Below are positions 1 through 5,638 of a stretch of DNA of 5,638 nt, in pieces. Both the position numbers and the translations under genes were made by a program. Positions within the stretch are counted from its first letter, which is position 1. Each line of letters begins with the position of its first letter. The notes below the pieces were generated by a model. It did no database searches. It saw nothing but the letters and a program-made list of their open reading frames with translations, and had not been told where the DNA came from. This DNA comes from JBNJDW01 sp051745265 (GTDB taxonomy: Bacteria > Pseudomonadota > Alphaproteobacteria > Micavibrionales > CSBR16-224). The stretch lies in contig JBNJDW010000127.1 of the NCBI GenBank assembly GCA_051745265.1, positions 1 to 5,638 on the forward strand. The letters are read 5' to 3'.

Positions 1-1293
1 TGGATTTCGCTGGGTGCGATTTTTCTGCTGTTGTGTTTTTCGGGGTTTTTCTCCGGCTCAGAAACGGCGCTGACGGCGACGTCTCTGGCGCGCATGCATT
101 CTCTGGAACGTGATAAGGACAATAAAGACAGCCGTAAGGCCGCGGTTGTCGTCAGCCTGCTGGAAACCAAGGACCGGTTGATCGGCGCGCTGCTGCTGGG
201 CAATAATCTGGTTAATATTCTGGCCTCCGCCCTTGCGACATCGGCGCTGATCAAGCTGTTTGGTGAGGCCGGGGTGGTCTATGCCACGCTGGGCATGACC
301 TTACTGGTGTTGATTTTTGCCGAAGTCTTGCCCAAAACCTATGCGATTAATAACGCTGATAAAATGTCGCTGAAAATCTCTCCGGTGATTAAGGTGCTGG
401 TCGCGGTGTTCTCACCGATTACCGAGGCGATTATCAAGATTGTCCGCGGGACGCTCTGGCTGTTTCGTGTTGATGTGACAACGGTCAATGTCGGTCACCA
501 TTATGAAATTCTGCGTGGTGTGATTGAAATGCATCAGGGTGAAAATCAGGAAACGCAGGAAGAACGGGCCATGCTGCGCTCAATCCTTGATTTGCCGGAT
601 GTTGAGGTTGAGGATATTATGACCCACCGGCGCGATGTTTTGCTGATTGATGCCGGCCAGTCACCGCATGATGTGATCAGTCAGGTGCTCGACAGCCCGT
701 ATACCCGTTTGCCCCTGTGGCGCGATGATCAGGATAATATTGTCGGCGTGCTGCATACCAAGCTTTTGTTAAAGGAATGGCATAAATGCGATGGCGATAT
801 ATCGCGGATCCGCATTGAAAATGCCACGCTGGAGCCGTGGTTTATTCCTGAAACAACGACTCTGTATGATCAGTTGCAGGAATTTCGCAGCCGGCGGGAG
901 CATTTTGCCCTGGTGGTCGATGAATATGGCTCTTTCCGCGGGATTGTCACGCTGGAAGATATTCTGGAAGAAATCGTCGGTGAAATTGATGATGAGCATG
1001 ATATTGCCGTCAAAGGCGTGCGTCCGCAGCCCGACGGCTCCTACGTGATTGACGGCAAGGTGACCATCCGTGATTTGAAACGTGAATTTGAATGGGATCT
1101 GCCCGATGCTGAATATTCAACTTTGGCTGGATTGATTCTGTATGAAACGCAAAGCATTCCGCAGGTCGGGCAGAAATTCCAGTATTTCGATTTCCGTTTC
1201 GAAGTCCTGCGCCGCCAACGTAACCAGATCTCCCTGATCCGGGTCATTCCGCCGGTCGAAGATGAAGAAACCGACCAGGCGGGTGAAGATTAA
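1..1293 (+). CDS. HlyC/CorC family (CNNM + CBS pair) transporter, 5' end missing
   Basis: Inner-membrane protein of the CNNM/CorB (YfjD-like) family, associated with Mg2+/Co2+ transport or resistance. The frame is open to the window edge with 430 visible codons, so the true start lies upstream. Counting the codon at nt 1 as residue 1, residues 1-155 form the CNNM (DUF21) membrane domain. It has a hydrophobic first helix and the family motifs FFSGSET (16-22), GNNLVNILASA (67-77) and FAEVLPKT (106-113), whose Ser, Asn and Glu residues line the ion site in this family. A CBS pair follows: first repeat about 205-262, beginning DIMTHRRD, and second about 280-333, with VVDEYGSFRGIVTLEDILEEIVGEI. 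Residues 337-417 are the C-terminal CorC/HlyC domain (DGSYVIDGKVTIRDL). The end is acidic. The next gene begins 21 nt after the stop, suggesting one transcript. The family is certain from the domain order; the transported ion is inferred. Confidence 0.93.
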   Translation, partial: WISLGAIFLLLCFSGFFSGSETALTATSLARMHSLERDKDNKDSRKAAVVVSLLETKDRLIGALLLGNNLVNILASALATSALIKLFGEAGVVYATLGMTLLVLIFAEVLPKTYAINNADKMSLKISPVIKVLVAVFSPITEAIIKIVRGTLWLFRVDVTTVNVGHHYEILRGVIEMHQGENQETQEERAMLRSILDLPDVEVEDIMTHRRDVLLIDAGQSPHDVISQVLDSPYTRLPLWRDDQDNIVGVLHTKLLLKEWHKCDGDISRIRIENATLEPWFIPETTTLYDQLQEFRSRREHFALVVDEYGSFRGIVTLEDILEEIVGEIDDEHDIAVKGVRPQPDGSYVIDGKVTIRDLKREFEWDLPDAEYSTLAGLILYETQSIPQVGQKFQYFDFRFEVLRRQRNQISLIRVIPPVEDEETDQAGED

Positions 1294-1314
1294 ACCAACA
1301 GCGAGGCCTTTGCC

Positions 1315-2238
1315 GTGGATATCTTTCTTGATCTTCTGATCAAGGTCCTGCCCTTGTATTTTATTATCCTGCTTGGCTTTATTGCCGGTAAGCGCGCCGA
1401 TATACAGCTGCGTCAGATTGCTGATTTTGCCATCTATTTTATCAATCCGGTTGCCTTGTTCATGATGATCTGGCAGGCCGACCTGTCACAGGCGGATGTC
1501 TTCCTGTTGCCGCTGCTGGCCGTGGTTTTTATGCTTTTGATCGGCGGCGGGTCATATATCTATGGTCAGACGATCTGGGGCGATAGCCGGAAAAATCTTT
1601 TAGCAGCGCAGATTATGAATGGTAACAGCGGTTATTTTGGTGTGCCCGTGGCTTTTGCCCTGTTTTCGGACAGTGTCGCCGGCGTGTGGATTCTTATTAT
1701 GCTGGCCGGTATGATTCTGCAGGTCAGTTTGGGGTATTACCTGATAGCGGTTGGCACGCTGTCACCGCTCGAAGGAATAAAACGTCTGCTGCGCCTGCCG
1801 CCGTTCTGGGCGATGGTGATCGGTCTTTTGATTAATCTTATCGGTATTTCCTGGCCGGTGGGTCTGGGGGACACCTATCAGATTTTCAAAGGCGCCTTTA
1901 TTGTGCTGGGCATGTCGATTATCGGCCTGTCGCTGGCGCGTCTGAGCCGGGCCCATTTTGATGTTCATTATATTGCACAGGCGCTTTTCTGGCGGTTTGG
2001 AATATGGCCGGTGATGGTGTTTGCATTCGTTCTTTTGGATCGTCAAATGCTGGGATGGATGGATCCACAATATTACGGGCTGCTTTTGCTTTTTGGAACT
2101 TTGCCGATTGCGGCAGATTCAGCCGCTTATGCCGTACAGCTTGATTTGTACCCTGAACGGGCTGCTTCGGTTATTCTGATTTCGACGCTGATCGCGCTGG
2201 TCTTTATTCCGGCGGTGATGACGTTGTTTATGCTCTAA
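1315..2238 (+). CDS. AEC-family (auxin efflux carrier-like) permease
   Basis: Polytopic inner-membrane transporter of the AEC family (Mem_trans fold), 307 residues, a normal length for bacterial members, with about ten hydrophobic segments. Recognisable features are the proline-broken helix FINPVALF (42-49), NGNSGYFGVPVA (102-113), the LPIAADSAAYAVQ segment (263-275) and a final helix after ERAASVILIS. Characterised bacterial relatives export or import small organic acids, but the substrate here cannot be read from sequence. The start is GTG at 1315, eight nt after a GCGAGG ribosome-binding site (1301-1306). The Met-Asp-Ile-Phe N-terminus runs directly into the first helix, so no other start is better. 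It lies 21 nt behind the CNNM/CorC gene, probably in the same transcript. Its TAA stop (2236-2238) interlocks with the stop of ruvX on the other strand. Confidence 0.9.
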   Translation: MDIFLDLLIKVLPLYFIILLGFIAGKRADIQLRQIADFAIYFINPVALFMMIWQADLSQADVFLLPLLAVVFMLLIGGGSYIYGQTIWGDSRKNLLAAQIMNGNSGYFGVPVAFALFSDSVAGVWILIMLAGMILQVSLGYYLIAVGTLSPLEGIKRLLRLPPFWAMVIGLLINLIGISWPVGLGDTYQIFKGAFIVLGMSIIGLSLARLSRAHFDVHYIAQALFWRFGIWPVMVFAFVLLDRQMLGWMDPQYYGLLLLFGTLPIAADSAAYAVQLDLYPERAASVILISTLIALVFIPAVMTLFML

Positions 2239-2735
2239 TCAGGCAATTCGTCGGGCAGGTAGCGTAACTGGTCCAGCGCGCCTTGCAGGATATGGGCCGC
2301 GGCCATTTTATCGACGACTTCGGCGCGGCGTTTGCGGGACAGGTCCAGTTCATCAATCATAAACCGCTCGACAGCCGAGGTTGACAGTCTTTCATCCTGA
2401 AAACAGATCAGCGGATCAAAGCCGATTTGATCGGCCTTATTGACCAGATTCTCGGCAAAATGGCGGACGGACTGGCATCTTGGCCCTTCGCTGCCATCCA
2501 TATTACGCGGCAGGCCAATGATCAGCCCGCCGATTTCATATTCCTTGATCACTTTGGCAAGTTCGATGACGTCTTTGGAAAATTTGCCGCGGGTAATGGT
2601 CTGCAACGGCGCTGCCAGCATCCAGTTACCGTCCGAAACGGCAAGACCGATGGTTTTGGTGCCCTGATCAAGGCCCAAAAGGCGTTTTTTTGGCGGGATA
2701 CGGGCTTTCAGTTCTTTTAAATCGATGATCGGCAT
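2235..2735 (-). CDS. ruvX: RuvX/YqgF, putative pre-16S rRNA nuclease / Holliday junction resolvase
   Basis: Cytoplasmic RNase H-fold protein of the YqgF/RuvX family, 166 residues. The family is linked to 5' maturation of 16S rRNA and was also predicted as a Holliday junction resolvase. Visible motifs are the first strand LLGLDQGTKTIGLAVSD (19-35) with the metal-binding Asp23, the second motif GLIIGLPRNMDGSEGPR (70-86), the third FQDERLST (112-119) with Asp114-Glu115-Arg116, and the last Asp142 in DKMAAAHILQ. All expected acidic catalytic positions are present. The N-terminal stretch MPIIDLKELKARIPP reads like alphaproteobacterial orthologues and supports the ATG at 2733-2735, although no strong Shine-Dalgarno precedes it. 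The gene is divergent from gatC and converges on the AEC permease, sharing four bases (2235-2238) with it. Confidence 0.95.
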   Translation of the reverse strand: MPIIDLKELKARIPPKKRLLGLDQGTKTIGLAVSDGNWMLAAPLQTITRGKFSKDVIELAKVIKEYEIGGLIIGLPRNMDGSEGPRCQSVRHFAENLVNKADQIGFDPLICFQDERLSTSAVERFMIDELDLSRKRRAEVVDKMAAAHILQGALDQLRYLPDELPD

Positions 2736-2792
2736 GCTAAATTCGTTTTAAATTTGTTCACCTATATAGCCTGAGGATGAAGCCCATGTCTA
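2736..2792. promoter_or_regulatory. divergent ruvX / gatC promoter region
   Basis: This is the only space available for promoters of the two divergent genes, and it is strikingly AT-rich. It contains the 8-bp palindrome CTATATAG (2762-2769), which offers TATATA as a -10 on either strand. On the minus strand a TAGACA (2787-2792, inside the gatC start region) sits 18 bp upstream of TATATA, a reasonable promoter for ruvX. On the plus strand no good -35 lies at the right distance before TATATA, and using it would start the gatC transcript around 2775, inside the ribosome-binding site, so the gatC promoter remains unclear. This is assignment by eye only. Confidence 0.35.
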
Positions 2793-3130
2793 TTGATAAA
2801 GTAAATTCCGAGCCTGTCACGGATGCCAGTAACGATACCGCCGGTGGTATGGACCGCAAAACCGTGGCCAAGGTCGCCAACCTGGCGCGGATCAAAATCA
2901 CCGATGACGAAGAAAAGAAATACGCCGAAGAACTGTCCGGGATCATGGACTGGATCGAACAGCTGGGCGAGGTCAATACCGATGGCATAGACCCGATGAC
3001 CAGTGTCGTTGAAGTCAAACTGCATGAACGTCCCGATGACATTACCGATGGCGGCTATCCTGATAAAATTCTGGCCAATGCGCCGGAAACGCAGGAAGGC
3101 TTCTTTGTCGTCCCCAAAGTGGTCGAATAA
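2786..3130 (+). CDS. gatC: Asp-tRNA(Asn)/Glu-tRNA(Gln) amidotransferase subunit C
   Basis: Small subunit of the GatCAB amidotransferase, which converts misacylated Glu-tRNA(Gln) and/or Asp-tRNA(Asn) to the correct amidated form. GatC wraps around GatA and stabilises the GatA-GatB contact. From the chosen ATG it is 114 residues, somewhat longer than the usual 95-100. The GatC core runs from TVAKVANLARIKITDDE (26-42) through the helical segment ELSGIMDWIEQLGEVNTDGIDPM to the family-typical end EGFFVVPKVVE. An in-frame ATG at 2777 exists, but it overlaps the GAGGA ribosome-binding site (2773-2777). That site is spaced correctly (8 nt) for 2786, and the resulting MSIDK start matches many GatC proteins. 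Odd feature: about 20 residues rich in Asp, Ser, Thr and Asn lie between MSIDK and the conserved core. gatA follows 53 nt downstream in the same operon. Confidence 0.93.
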   Translation: MSIDKVNSEPVTDASNDTAGGMDRKTVAKVANLARIKITDDEEKKYAEELSGIMDWIEQLGEVNTDGIDPMTSVVEVKLHERPDDITDGGYPDKILANAPETQEGFFVVPKVVE

Positions 3131-3183
3131 TATTTGTGCGGCAGCACCATCATATTTGCTTAGACATTAAAGGATTTTAGAAC

Positions 3184-4674
3184 ATGACAGCATTAACGGA
3201 TCTGACAATTACGGCGGCCCTGAAGGGGTTGGATGACGGCGCGTTTACCGCCGTGGAACTTACGGATGCCCATATCACAGCGATGGAAAGCAACCGTCAT
3301 CTCAATGCCTTTATCGTTGAAACACCGGAGTTGGCCCGCGAACAGGCGGCGGCCAGTGATGCGCGCAGGGCCAAGGGTGAAGCCGGTGTGCTGGAGGGCA
3401 TTCCGCTGGCGATGAAGGATCTGTATTGCACCAAAGATGTTCAGACGACAGCGGCCAGTAAAATTCTCGAAGGTTTTAAACCGCAATATGAATCCACCGT
3501 CAGCCAGAAAATGCTCGATCAGGGCATGGTTATGCTGGGCAAGGCCAATCTCGATGAATTTGCCATGGGCTCGTCAAACGAGACCAGCGGTTACGGCACT
3601 GTGCAAAATCCGTGGAAGCGGGAAAATGATGAAACCGTGCTGGTGCCGGGCGGCTCAAGCGGTGGTTCAGCCTCTGCCGTTGCGGCGCGGATTGCCATGG
3701 GCGCGACCGGTACAGATACCGGTGGGTCGATTCGTCAGCCGGCGGCGCTGACCGGTATTACCGGCATTAAGCCGACTTATGGCCGCTGTTCACGCTGGGG
3801 CATTGTCGCTTTTGCCTCCTCCCTCGATCAGGCCGGGCCGATGGCGCGCTCGGTCGAGGATTGCGCGGTGATGCTGCAGGCGATGGCCGGATATGATGCC
3901 AAGGATTCAACCTCTGTCGATATGCCGGTGCCCGATTATAAAGCGGCGCTGACCGGTGATATCCGCGGTCTTAAGGTTGGTATTCCCAAGGAATACCGTA
4001 TTGACGGCATTTCCGATGAAATCAACGGGCTGTGGGATCAGGGCATTGACTGGCTGAAAGCCGCCGGGGCCGAAGTCGTCGATATCAGCCTGCCGCATAC
4101 AAAATATGCGCTGCCGGCCTATTATATTATTGCGCCTGCGGAATGTTCATCCAATCTGGCCCGTTATGATGGTCTGCGTTACGGCCAGCGGGTTACACCG
4201 GAGGGCGGCAATCTGAATGACATGTATGAAGCGACCCGCGCGGCCGGATTCGGCGATGAAGTCAAACGCCGGATTATGATTGGCACCTATGTGTTGTCCG
4301 CGGGGTATTACGATGCCTATTACAACAAAGCCCGTAAAGTCCGCCAGCTGATCGCCAATGATTTTAAAGCCGCCTATGAACAGGTTGATGTCATTCTGAC
4401 GCCAACGACACCGTCGGCGGCCTTTGGTCTGGGCGAAAATACCGATGATCCGGTCGCCATGTATCTGAATGATGTCTTTACCGTGACCGTTAATATGGCG
4501 GGGCTGCCCGGTATGTCTGTACCGGCGGGGCTTAATAAAAACGGTCTGCCGCTGGGCCTGCAGTTGATCGGCAAAGCCTTTGACGAAGGTACGGTGATGA
4601 ATGTCGGTAAGGTCATTGAAGAGGCCGCCGGATTTGTCGCCAAACCGCAAAGCGTTATTGACCGCGCCGCTTAA
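3184..4674 (+). CDS. gatA: Asp-tRNA(Asn)/Glu-tRNA(Gln) amidotransferase subunit A
   Basis: Amidase subunit of GatCAB. It hydrolyses glutamine and passes ammonia to the tRNA-bound, GatB-activated Glu or Asp. The protein has 496 residues, the usual length, and belongs to the amidase-signature family. The Ser-cis-Ser-Lys triad is intact: Lys78 in GIPLAMKD, Ser158 in VPGGSSGGSA, and nucleophile Ser182 in GTDTGGSIRQPAA. The 24-residue spacing of the two serines matches the family. Further GatA hallmarks are KANLDEFAMGSSNETS (120-135), IKPTYGRCSRWG (195-206) and, near the C-terminus, GLPGMSVPAG and GLPLGLQLIG. The start ATG has an AAAGGA ribosome-binding site (3169-3174) nine nt upstream. It forms an operon with gatC and ends at a strong terminator about 20 nt after its stop. 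gatB is not adjacent on this side. Its GC content (50-67% in hand-counted 60-nt lines) is higher than that of the next gene. Confidence 0.98.
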   Translation: MTALTDLTITAALKGLDDGAFTAVELTDAHITAMESNRHLNAFIVETPELAREQAAASDARRAKGEAGVLEGIPLAMKDLYCTKDVQTTAASKILEGFKPQYESTVSQKMLDQGMVMLGKANLDEFAMGSSNETSGYGTVQNPWKRENDETVLVPGGSSGGSASAVAARIAMGATGTDTGGSIRQPAALTGITGIKPTYGRCSRWGIVAFASSLDQAGPMARSVEDCAVMLQAMAGYDAKDSTSVDMPVPDYKAALTGDIRGLKVGIPKEYRIDGISDEINGLWDQGIDWLKAAGAEVVDISLPHTKYALPAYYIIAPAECSSNLARYDGLRYGQRVTPEGGNLNDMYEATRAAGFGDEVKRRIMIGTYVLSAGYYDAYYNKARKVRQLIANDFKAAYEQVDVILTPTTPSAAFGLGENTDDPVAMYLNDVFTVTVNMAGLPGMSVPAGLNKNGLPLGLQLIGKAFDEGTVMNVGKVIEEAAGFVAKPQSVIDRAA

Positions 4675-4695
4675 TATTGGCTTTAGAACAAAAAG

Positions 4696-4727
4696 AACCG
4701 CGCTGATATAAGGCGCGGTTTTTTTTT
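4696..4727 (+). terminator. Rho-independent terminator of gatC-gatA
   Basis: A perfect 8-bp GC-rich stem, AACCGCGC (4696-4703) with GCGCGGTT (4713-4720), encloses a 9-nt loop and runs into a tract of nine T residues (4719-4727). It begins 21 nt after the gatA stop. This isolates the gatCA transcript from the genes to the right. The A-rich bases before the stem (4690-4697) could let it work weakly on the other strand too. Confidence 0.92.
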
Positions 4728-4756
4728 ATGCCCGCGTTTATTTTGACATTGTTTGT

Positions 4757-4792
4757 TTTTACATATTGACAATACATAAGCCCTGCTATAGT
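4757..4792 (+). promoter_or_regulatory. promoter of the 200-residue unknown gene, with shared 16-bp element
   Basis: The element TTTTACATATTGACAA (4757-4772) contains a consensus -35 TTGACA (4766-4771). After 15 bp comes TATAGT (4787-4792), preceded by TG in the extended -10 position (TGCTATAGT). This predicts transcription from about 4799 and a leader of roughly 60 nt before the ATG at 4858. The same 16 bases recur before the next gene at 5497-5512, with the same spacing to a -10-like hexamer. A second TTGACA lies 23 bp upstream (4743-4748). It follows directly on the gatA terminator, so the downstream gene appears to be its own transcription unit. Confidence 0.7.
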
Positions 4793-4857
4793 TTGCCGCG
4801 CAATCCTCAAAAAGATCATAAACAGCCCCGGACGTCTATCAACAGGAGTATATAACA

Positions 4858-5460
4858 ATGAACAAAACCGCCAAGGATGCTCTGAACGCGATAAAATACA
4901 TTACCCCCAAAGACGGCGTGGATTTTAAAAAGCAGCTTTCTGATGCGATAAAACAGCTCGACCAGCTTTCGTCCCAAGACCAGCAGGATGTCGCCGATGC
5001 GCTGGAAGATGCTTTTATTAAAGAATCGCAGGCTTGCTCAAAAGAAGATGTTGTTGATCTTGAGAAGGAAATCAAAAATACCGCCCCCGGGTCAGAGGAT
5101 GAAGCAAAATTTATACAAATGGGCAAATATGCCCAAGGTATGATGATGCTGTTTCAGGAAATTGACGCGATCAAAGGTGATCAGGCCGCACCCTTTACCA
5201 AAAAAATCGTTGAGGCCTATGGCCATCTGCCCAAAGAGCAACACGCCGATTTTCTGTCGATTACAAAGCTTATGTATCAGGCCAATCATCCGCAATGTGA
5301 TTTCTTTACGCAAAGCAAATCCATAGCAAAAAACTCTGTTAAAGGGTATTTTGCCCCGCTGACCGCGCTTTATAAGAAAGTTTCTGGCCGGATCGGACGT
5401 AAAAAGGATAAGCCGGATACCCCGCCGCAGGCCCCGCATAGAACACCGCCGAAACCTTGA
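4858..5460 (+). CDS. hypothetical protein, helical with Pro/Lys-rich tail; first of a paralogous pair
   Basis: I do not recognise this 200-residue protein. It has no signal peptide and no membrane helix, so it is probably cytoplasmic. Residues 1-175 are rich in Lys, Asp, Gln and Ala, with spacing that suggests amphipathic helices (for example 22-56 and 83-105). There are two cysteines, Cys60 and Cys147. Residues 176-200 form a basic, proline-rich, probably disordered tail (GRKKDKPDTPPQAPHRTPP at 180-198). The ATG at 4858 has a CAGGAG ribosome-binding site (4843-4848) nine nt upstream and a convincing promoter before that, so expression as a single gene is likely. Its N-terminus (MNKTAKDALNAIKYI) resembles that of the next gene (MNKAAIDIFNEITAS), pointing to tandem duplication. 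GC content is about 44% (hand count of 4861-5160), lower than gatA. A role in protein-protein interaction would be speculation. Confidence 0.85.
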   Translation: MNKTAKDALNAIKYITPKDGVDFKKQLSDAIKQLDQLSSQDQQDVADALEDAFIKESQACSKEDVVDLEKEIKNTAPGSEDEAKFIQMGKYAQGMMMLFQEIDAIKGDQAAPFTKKIVEAYGHLPKEQHADFLSITKLMYQANHPQCDFFTQSKSIAKNSVKGYFAPLTALYKKVSGRIGRKKDKPDTPPQAPHRTPPKP

Positions 5461-5496
5461 AGAAGGTGCCGCAGAAATTAATTTTTGCCTCCGATG

Positions 5497-5532
5497 TTTT
5501 ACATATTGACAAATAGGATCAAATAACATAAT
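5497..5532 (+). promoter_or_regulatory. promoter of the second paralogue, with shared 16-bp element
   Basis: TTTTACATATTGACAA (5497-5512) is identical to the element at 4757-4772. Its TTGACA (5506-5511) is followed after 15 bp by CATAAT (5527-5532), the same spacing as in the first copy. The distance from the -10 to the ATG is shorter here (36 nt against 65 nt). Both leaders contain GTCTAT shortly before the ribosome-binding site (4834-4839 and 5543-5548). The sequence between the preceding stop (5460) and this element shows no strong terminator, so some read-through from the upstream gene is possible. Confidence 0.65.
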
Positions 5533-5568
5533 CTGGCGGTCTGTCTATACAGTTAAAGGAATGATGAT

Positions 5569-5638
5569 ATGAATAAAGCAGCCATAGATATTTTTAACGA
5601 GATCACCGCGTCTAAAAACAGTGATGAAATGGATGCCG
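5569..5638 (+). CDS. hypothetical protein, second paralogue, truncated by window end
   Basis: Only the first 23 codons are present (MNKAAIDIFNEITASKNSDE and three more residues), so size and function are unknown. The ATG at 5569 is preceded by AAAGGA (5555-5560) with 8-nt spacing and by a promoter matching that of the neighbour upstream. Aligned with that neighbour, positions 1-3, 5, 7, 10 and 12 are identical (Met, Asn, Lys, Ala, Asp, Asn, Ile), and the ATG-AAY-AAA codon start is shared. Two earlier ATGs (5561, 5564) are in another frame and stop at once at 5570-5572. Ribosome-binding site, promoter and similarity together make this a real gene start despite the short visible part. Confidence 0.72.
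   Translation, partial: MNKAAIDIFNEITASKNSDEMDA

Noticed and set aside
31..33. TTG as the start of the CNNM/CorC-family gene
   Set aside because: The same frame is open back to nt 1 and codons 1-10 encode hydrophobic residues of the first membrane helix, so the start is outside the window.
2427..2720. Plus-strand open frame opposite ruvX
   Set aside because: It is antisense to a well-conserved gene, has no ribosome-binding site of note and gives no recognisable protein.
2777..2779. ATG at 2777 as the gatC start
   Set aside because: It overlaps the GAGGA ribosome-binding site, leaving no spacing; the ATG at 2786 has 8-nt spacing and gives a family-typical MSIDK start.
4147..4650. Long minus-strand open frame inside gatA
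   Set aside because: It lies wholly opposite a fully conserved gatA and its translation resembles no family; it is a shadow of gatA codon usage.
4655..4858. Minus-strand 67-residue frame across the gatA terminator region
   Set aside because: It would span the terminator hairpin and the promoter of the next gene and shows no recognisable protein features.
5471..5488. Imperfect 18-bp AT-rich palindrome after the unknown gene, considered as a terminator
   Set aside because: The stem is short, contains a G-T mismatch and mostly A-T pairs, and has no T tract after it; too weak to call.
5092..5529. Minus-strand open frame opposite the unknown gene and the following promoter
   Set aside because: The plus-strand frame has a promoter, a ribosome-binding site and a paralogue next door; the minus-strand frame has none and runs through the shared promoter element.
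5561..5572. Overlapping ATGs (5561, 5564) before the second paralogue, considered as a leader peptide
   Set aside because: They give only two or three codons before TGA and directly abut the AAAGGA site, so initiation there is unlikely.

Overview
The window reads as a compact chromosomal segment of an alphaproteobacterium. The support is protein-level: a RuvX with the N-terminus MPIIDLKELK, GatC and GatA that read like alphaproteobacterial copies, and ruvX lying head-to-head with gatC-gatA, an arrangement I recall from that class. I cannot name a genus. Most of the window is ordinary housekeeping sequence. There is no rRNA, tRNA, CRISPR array, insertion sequence or phage gene that I can see.

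Layout. Positions 1-1293 hold the 3' part of a CNNM/CBS/CorC-domain membrane protein (putative Mg2+/Co2+ transport) whose start lies before the window. After 21 nt comes an AEC-family permease (1315-2238), probably co-transcribed. Its stop codon overlaps the stop of the convergent ruvX gene (2235-2735, minus strand). A short AT-rich divergent spacer (2736-2785) separates ruvX from gatC (2786-3130) and gatA (3184-4674). These encode two subunits of the glutamyl/aspartyl-tRNA amidotransferase. A strong intrinsic terminator (4696-4727) closes that operon, and gatB is not present in the window.

The right end (4728-5638) differs in character. It carries a 200-residue protein I do not recognise (4858-5460), then the first 23 codons of a second gene (from 5569) whose N-terminus resembles the first (MNK-x-A-x-D-x-x-N-x-I in both). 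Each is preceded by the same 16-bp element with a consensus -35 (TTTTACATATTGACAA) and a -10-like hexamer at the same 15-bp spacing. This looks like the start of a tandem family of paralogous genes, each with its own near-identical promoter. It is the only part of the window that could belong to an undescribed system. Nothing in the sequence reveals its function, and the second gene is cut by the window edge.

How the genes work together: GatC and GatA act in one enzyme with GatB, encoded elsewhere. RuvX is an unrelated housekeeping nuclease-fold protein that is only a divergent neighbour. The two membrane proteins probably share a transcript but have no evident functional link.
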